64,000 nucleotides of DNA from Candidula unifasciata (taxonomy: Eukaryota; Mollusca; Gastropoda; Stylommatophora; Geomitridae): contig CAJHNH020008532.1 in assembly GCA_905116865.2 (NCBI GenBank), positions 801,001-865,000 of the forward strand, given 5' to 3'. Position 1 is the first letter of the stretch. Every line of letters starts with the position of its first letter. Below the pieces are notes generated by a model. The model was not told where the DNA came from, made no database searches, and saw only the letters and a list, made by a program, of their open reading frames with translations. The position numbers and the translations under genes were made by a program. This document shows, piece by piece, positions 58,201-64,000 of the stretch.

Positions 58201-59814
58201 ATGCCACATTGAATGTAATGTAAACCATATTGCATTATCCATTTATTATTAAACAAGGTGTGTATGATATGTATGTTTGCGCGCGCGTGTGTGCGTGATA
58301 TGTATGTATGTGCAGGCGTGTTTGTATACATATGACTCTGAGTATGTTGTTTGTCTGCTTGTGTATCTGCGTGTGTATCTGCTAATGAATGCGTCTGTGT
58401 CCTTGTGTATGTTTGCGAATGTGTGTGTGTGTTCGCGCGTATGTCCACGTGTATGTTTCAGTGTGAATTGGTCTGTGTGTGTTTCTGTGTGTTTAAGTGT
58501 GCCTCTTTGCTGTGTATGTGTGTCTGCGTGTGTGTGTGTGCGATTGGATACATGTGGCTGTGTATATGTGTCTGTGCGTGTCTCTCTGTGTTTGTTTGCA
58601 TGTGTATGTGTCTCGGTGTTTTTTTGCATACTTGATGTGACTGTGTGTGTATCTTCGTTTGTGTCTGTGTGTGTCCCCGTATGTGTTTGTCCTTATGTTT
58701 GCCTGTGTATGTTTATGTGTTTTGTCTGCGGGTGTGTCTATGAGGCTGTATGTATGTATCTCTGTGTGTGGGTGTCTGTATGTCTGTCTGCGTGAGTGTA
58801 TGTATCAGCATGTGTCTGTCTGTCTGTGCATGTCTATGTGTGTTTCTCTGTGTGTATTGTGTGTGCCCCTTTGTTGTCTGTATGTGTCTGCATGTCAGAG
58901 TATATGTCTGTGCGTGCTGAATATATGTCTGCTTGTGTATTTCTATGTGTTTGCATGTGTATGCACTTCTGCGTGTTTGTCTCTGTGGATGTCAGTATGG
59001 GTTTGTCTGCCTGTTTGTCTGTATTTGTGTGTGTGTGTGTGTTTGACTGCGTGTGTCTATGTGGCTGTGTGTATGTGTCTGCATGTTCGTCTGCGTATGT
59101 GTGTGTGTGTGTGCTGTGTGTGTGTCAGTGTGCGAGCACGAATGTAAATATGTGTGCTGTGTGTTTCCCTGTGTGTTTATACGTAAGTGTCTGTGTGTGT
59201 GTCTGTATTTTTGTCTGAGTGTGTGTGTCTCTGTGGGAGTGTCCGTGTGTGCAAGTGTGTGTGTCCATGCATGACTGTATTTATGACTGTATGTTTGTAT
59301 GTGTGTATGCCTGTATTATGTATGTTTGAATGTATGTATGTATGTATGTATGTATGTATGTATGTATGTATGTATGTATGTATGCCTGTATGTTTGTATC
59401 TTTGTATGTATGTTTGTGTGTATGTATGCCTATGTGTATGTGTGTATGCATGTTTGTTTTTATGTATGTATGTATGTATGTATGTGTGTATGTATGTGTG
59501 CCTGTATGTGTGTATGTATGCAATGTATGTATGTATGTGTGTGTAAGTGAGTGGGTGAGCGTGTGTATGTGGGTGTATGTATGCACGCGCAGGTTTTTTC
59601 ATGCACTTTACAACTCATGCTTTTGTGTTCTTTTATAATATTCATAATATGCATATCATCATATGATCATAACATGCTTTATTAGTAAAATACAATTGCT
59701 GTGTGAAAGATGGTTGACTGGAAGGGCCAAATGTAAGACGGGCCTGCGTGCCCAATTTGTGACCCTTTGACAATAAAGTTCGTTCGTTCGTTCGTTCGTT
59801 CGTTCGTTCTCCAC
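58201..59814. repeat. TG-rich block with retroposon-like tail, tandem copy 1
   Basis: About 1.4 kb of TG/TATG-rich sequence, then a non-repetitive 160 bp ending TGACAATAAAGTTCGTTCGT, that is AATAAA and a (GTTC)n tail. It is repeated at 60212 onward at an offset of 2011-2013. Cys/Val and Thr/His frames are by-products. Confidence 0.92.
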
Positions 59815-60211
59815 TCGTTCCCGGGCACATTCTCCATCTCCACTCGTTCCCCTGGCACATTCTCCCTCTCCACTCGTTCCCCGGCACATTCTCCCTCTCC
59901 ACTCGCTCCCCCGGCACATTCTCCCTCTCCACTCGTTCCCTGGCACATTCTCCCTTTCCACTCGTCCCCCGGCACATTCTCCCTCTCCACTCGTTCCCTG
60001 GCACATTCTCCCTCTCCACTCGTTCCCCGGCACATTCTCCCTCTCCACTCGCTCCCCCGGCACATTCTCCCTCTCCACTCGTTCCCTGGCACATTCTCCC
60101 TTTCCACTCGTCCCCCGGCACATTCTCCCTCTCCACTGGTCCCCCGGCACATTCTCCCTCTCCACTGGTCCCCCGGCACATTCTCCCTCTCAACTCGTTT
60201 CCCAGCACATT
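59815..60211. repeat. 29-bp minisatellite, block 2
   Basis: About 13 copies of the unit seen at 56575-58200, with more GTTCCC/GCTCCC variants. Confidence 0.93.
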
Positions 60212-61831
60212 ATGCCACATTGAATGTAATGTAAACCATATTGCATTATCCATTTATTATTAAACAAGGTGTGTATGATATGTATGTTTGCGCGCGCGTG
60301 TGTGCGTGATATGTATGTATGTGCAGGCGTGTTTGTATACATATGACTCTGAGTATGTTGTTTGTCTGCTTGTGTATCTGCGTGTGTATCTGCTAATGAA
60401 TGCGTCTGTGTCCTTGTGTATGTTTGCGAATGTGTGTGTGTATTCGCGCGTATGTCCACGTGTATGTTTCAGTGTGAATTGGTCTGTGTGTGTTTCTGTG
60501 TGTTTAAGTGTGCCTCTTTGCTGTGTATGTGTGTCTGCGTGTGTGTGTGTGCGATTGGATACATGTGGCTGTGTATATGTGTCTGTGCGTGTCTCTCTGT
60601 GTTTGTTTGCATGTGTATGTGTCTCGGTGTTTTTTTGCATACTTGATGTGACTGTGTGTGTATCTTCGTTTGTGTCTGTGTGTGTCCCCGTATGTGTTTG
60701 TCCTTATGTTTGCCTGTGTATGTTTATGTGTTTTGTCTGCGGGTGTGTCTATGAGGCTGTATGTATGTATCTCTGTGTGTGGGTGTCTGTATGTCTGTCT
60801 GCGTGAGTGTATGTATCAGCATGTGTCTGTCTGTCTGTCTGTGCATGTCTATGTGTGTTTCTCTGTGTGTATTGTGTGTGCCCCTTTGTTGTCTGTATGT
60901 GTCTGCATGTCAGAGTATATGTCTGTGCGTGCTGAATATATGTCTGCTTGTGTATTTCTATGTGTTTGCATGTGTATGCACTTCTGCGTGTTTGTCTCTG
61001 TGGATGTCAGTATGGGTTTGTCTGCCTGTTTGTCTGTATTTGTGTGTGTGTGTGTGTTTGACTGCGTGTGTCTATGTGGCTGTGTGTATGTGTCTGCATG
61101 TTCGTCTGCGTATGTGTGTGTGTGTGTGCTGTGTGTGTCAGTGTGCGAGCACGAATGTAAATATGTGTGCTGTGTGTTTCCCTGTGTGTTTATACGTAAG
61201 TGTCTGTGTGTGTGTCTGTATTTTTGTCTGAGTGTGTGTGTCTCTGTGGGAGTGTCCGTGTGTGCAAGTGTGTGTGTCCATGCATGACTGTATTTATGAC
61301 TGTATGTTTGTATGTGTGTATGCCTGTATTATGTATGTTTGAATGTATGTATGTATGTATGTATGTATGTATGTATGTATGTATGTATGTATGTATGCCT
61401 GTATGTTTGTATCTTTGTATGTATGTTTGTGTGTATGTATGCCTATGTGTATGTGTGTATGCATGTTTGTTTTTATGTATGTATGTATGTATGTATGTGT
61501 GTATGTATGTGTGCCTGTATGTGTGTATGTATGCAATGTATGTATGTATGTGTGTGTAAGTGAGTGGGTGAGCGTGTGTATGTGGGTGTATGTATGCACG
61601 CGCAGGTTTTTTCATGCACTTTACAACTCATGCTTTTGTGTTCTTTTATAATATTCATAATATGCATATCATCATATGATCATAACATGCTTTATTAGTA
61701 AAATACAATTGCTGTGTGAAAGATGGTTGACTGGAAGGGCCAAATGTAAGACGGGCCTGCGTGCCCAATTTGTGACCCTTTGACAATAAAGTTCGTTCGT
61801 TCGTTCGTTCGTTCGTTCGTTCGTTCGTTCT
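60212..61831. repeat. TG-rich block with retroposon-like tail, tandem copy 2
   Basis: Near-identical to 58201-59814. Differences seen: G/A at 58441 versus 60452, an extra TCTG near 60838, a 4-base loss near 61135, and more GTTC units. Confidence 0.93.
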
Positions 61832-62235
61832 CCACTCGTTCCCGGGCACATTCTCCATCTCCACTCGTTCCCCTGGCACATTCTCCCTCTCCACTCGTTC
61901 CCCGGCACATTCTCCCTCTCCACTCGCTCCCCCGGCACATTCTCCCTCTCCACTCGTTCCCTGGCACATTCTCCCTTTCCACTCGTCCCCCGGCACATTC
62001 TCCCTCTCCACTCGTTCCCTGGCACATTCTCCCTCTCCACTCGTTCCCCGGCACATTCTCCCTCTCCACTCGCTCCCCCGGCACATTCTCCCTCTCCACT
62101 CGTTCCCTGGCACATTCTCCCTTTCCACTCGTCCCCCGGCACATTCTCCCTCTCCACTCGTTCCCTGGCACATTCTCCCTCTCCACTGGTCCCCCGGCAC
62201 ATTCTCTCTCTCCACTCGTCCCCCAGCACATTCTC
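61832..62235. repeat. 29-bp minisatellite, block 3
   Basis: About 14 copies, ending in CCCCCAGCACATTCTCTCAC where unrelated sequence begins. Confidence 0.93.
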
Positions 62236-62410
62236 TCACAAAGGGTGGTTTCTGTTGACATGATTGTGATATCTCCATCTCATCCAGTGATGACTTCTTC
62301 AATGCCAGTTTTTGGAGGCTTTTTTCGTTGCTTTCTTTTTTCTTTTCTTGGCACATTATTCCATCCTTTGGTGTGTTAATCCACATTTTGATATCTTCAG
62401 TTGTCACCTA
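62236..62410 (-). other. open, non-repetitive minus-strand stretch of unknown nature
   Basis: About 58 codons open on the minus strand, beginning MTTEDIKMWINTPKDGIMCQ and running in frame into the 29-bp minisatellite. A TTAG precedes it (62414-62411 on the minus strand), so an exon is conceivable. I recognise no domain and cannot support a gene. Confidence 0.2.
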
Positions 62411-62514
62411 ATATCATGTGAGGTTGCATATGTTTTAGTCCTTATTTCTATAAAAGTAAAGTAGAGATCTCTTTTCAAGCCTTTTAGGTGCATCGTGCAT
62501 ATGGGAATAGCAGC

Positions 62515-62572
62515 CATTTTTTTTACAGACCAATCGGTAGCCATTTTTTTTATAGACCAATCGGCTTTAGGT
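62515..62572. repeat. short tandem duplication
   Basis: Two copies of GCCATTTTTTTTACAGACCA plus ATCGGTA, about 27 bp each. Confidence 0.8.
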
Positions 62573-62760
62573 GGGTAATGTGGTCATCATTACGCCGGCG
62601 GCCTTTACTTCCCCAGGACATACATCCTGGTACCCATTTTGCGCTGGGTAGACCTGCGACGCTCGACACCACGATAAAAATCCACGCAGCCAGCAGTAGG
62701 TTTCGATCGCGGTACGTTGGAATTACGAGTCAGACTCGCAACACCTAAGTCGTATTTCTG
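62560..62760 (-). mobile_element. tRNA-derived SINE, copy 2
   Basis: The minus strand begins near GTTGCGAGTCTGACTCGTAA with a B-box-like GATCGAAACC. The body matches copy 1: AAAATGGGTACCAGGATGTA, GTCCTGGGGAAGTAAAGGCC and ATGACCACATTACCC. Confidence 0.65.
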
Positions 62761-62807
62761 TACCATACAAAAATGTACAGTCACAGTAACAATTGTACAG
62801 TCCGTTC

Positions 62808-62965
62808 CAAATGTCGTGTCTAACTTAAAAACATCTGTAACTGACGAACCGTTCGTTGTAAGCTGTTGGAATCTGGCGTGCAACCTTTAAATAATCATGT
62901 CCTTGCAGAAAAATGATTATAATGTAAAAATATCTAGTTTTTGTTTTCCCTTATTTGTGGTATAT
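62808..62965. repeat. diverged dispersed repeat, copy of 18605-18762
   Basis: Same orientation as the first copy. Conserved blocks are CATCTGTAACT, AAGCTGTT and CCCTTATTTGTGGTATATGA. Confidence 0.65.
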
Positions 62966-63528
62966 GAAAACGAAACAGACCCATATTTAAAGCATGAGTT
63001 AGCGTGTTTACAGTAAATGATCTAAGGCGAAGTTAGCAAAACAACAGACTGCACACGTTTTTAGAGGTAATCTGTGCTAGAAGCTAAGGCGCGGGTATTT
63101 TGAATAGTGAAGTGAATATGTCATATAATACTTTAATACTTGCTGATTGGATCATAAAAGTACACGATTTATGACAATTACTGTGGGCTTTTTAAAAAAT
63201 GGTTTCCACAAATTGTTAGTCTAACAAAGATCAAAGAAATTCGTTGCTTTAAGAAAACAGCAGCACCTGCGCAATTTTAAATTATGAAATCAGAAGGACT
63301 TGAGAAACAACTTACGAGGTATCTAGAAAAAAGGGCGGCTAAACAGCGAAGACAGGCTAGAAAGAGCCGTAAAACAGGCCCTTTGCCTGCAGACGCTGTT
63401 TCCTGTTCCCCTTCCCCCATATTCTTCCGTGTCGTACTAGGCTTATAAGTCCTCCTCAGACTCACAGCCAATCAACAGCAGTTTCATGACAGATGAAAGA
63501 AAGTGGTCATGGTCACTTGTAATGGACG

Positions 63529-63566
<38 letters not shown>

Positions 63567-64000
63567 CTAGTGCCACGCATACAATGCTCAACGTTGCCCA
63601 TGTTTATCATAGAACGTATTATAAAACATTGACCTGGTAGTGACAGAATTAAAATATGGTGGACGGGCTGGCACTGAGAGTGACTTTGTCACATTGTCTC
63701 GGCACGATCTACTCAAAGAGTTTTCGACTCCTGACATCGATTCCAACGGTTCATTACCCGGCTGGCTGTAAACAAGTCTCGTCCGCTCGCACTCCACTCT
63801 AGAACCACACTTTAATCTCAACTCAAACATCCCTAATATGCCGTTCCATCTGTTATTGTGTCTCCCACTATCTGTCGATCGGGAAAAAAGGCTTGCAAAC
63901 AGCCTCTCTGTCATGTCTCTGGTGATCTCACACAGAGTAGTGGGTCAAGGAGGCTTCGGGTAAATTAAAACATGAAACTACTTCCGCATAACGAAAGTAT
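62966..64000. other. unclassified stretch with a (CAA)n tract
   Basis: (CAA)n at 63530-63566. A 108-codon minus-strand frame at 63588-63914 has a start and normal composition but no recognised domain. I do not call it a gene. Confidence 0.4.

Noticed and set aside
56510..58212. Several 100-477-codon frames, Ser/Pro/His-rich on plus and Gly/Arg/Glu-rich on minus
   Set aside because: They are open in several phases on both strands through a 29-bp tandem repeat. Frame-shifted units rotate through the same words, so openness is a repeat by-product.
58256..61651. Cys/Val-rich and Thr/His-rich frames
   Set aside because: TG/TATG-rich low-complexity DNA read in different phases. Cys repeats here are not a cysteine-rich toxin or metallothionein.
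63588..63914. 108-codon minus-strand frame
   Set aside because: Normal composition but no domain, splice context or homology that I can recognise. Not enough to call a gene.

Overview
The window looks like intergenic, repeat-dominated DNA from an invertebrate animal. A lophotrochozoan, most likely a marine mollusc such as a gastropod, is my best guess. The reasons are the very high load of micro- and minisatellites, many 5'-truncated RTE-like and RNase H-bearing non-LTR retrotransposon tails, a Penelope-like element, tRNA-derived SINEs and a short TTAGGG array. The species assignment is inference. No bacterial-type operons, rRNA genes or CRISPR arrays were seen. Almost every open frame in the satellite blocks is open only because the repeat period is a multiple of 3 or the sequence is low in complexity.

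Layout. 1-1.82 kb: a 13-bp satellite. 3.68-12.25 kb: one complete minus-strand LTR retrotransposon with 572-bp LTRs that read as identical and a 5-bp target duplication (GAGAC). Its gag carries two frame breaks. Its pol is intact (1362 codons) and runs protease - integrase - reverse transcriptase - RNase H, a Ty1/copia-like order made of Ty3/gypsy-type domains (Gmr1-like). 12.4-13.9 kb: non-LTR tails. 14.0-15.5 kb: a C/T-rich minisatellite. 15.5-17.05 kb: a nest of ATTCG-rich inverted-repeat DNA transposons that took up two retrotransposon tails with visible target duplications. 17.3-18.1 kb: (CA)n and a deleted RTE copy. 18.8-21.8 kb: a 32-bp minisatellite. 22.3-24.4 kb: an RTE-like reverse transcriptase with frame breaks. 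25-29.6 kb: minisatellites plus a retrotransposon tail.

29.9-30.2 kb holds the only candidate host coding exon, a 41-codon signal-peptide-like exon ending at a splice donor. 31-34.5 kb: RNase H and RTE fragments. 35.2-39.7 kb: satellites, including a 1139-bp tandem duplication. 39.8-41.1 kb: a truncated Penelope-like element with a GIY-YIG domain and a hammerhead-like core. 41.5-51.6 kb: tetranucleotide and minisatellite blocks with RNase H and RTE relics. 51.6-53.5 kb: two head-to-head fragments of one non-LTR family. 56.3-62.8 kb: a 29-bp minisatellite interleaved with a 2011-bp tandemly duplicated TG-rich block, flanked by SINE copies.

No set of genes here forms a host pathway. The functional logic is that of mobile elements: gag and pol of the LTR element act together as one replication unit, and the non-LTR pieces are dead 3' ends. 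The points most worth checking are the pol order of the LTR element, the ribozyme-like core in the Penelope-like element, the signal-peptide exon, and the large near-identical tandem duplications, which could be recent or assembly artefacts.
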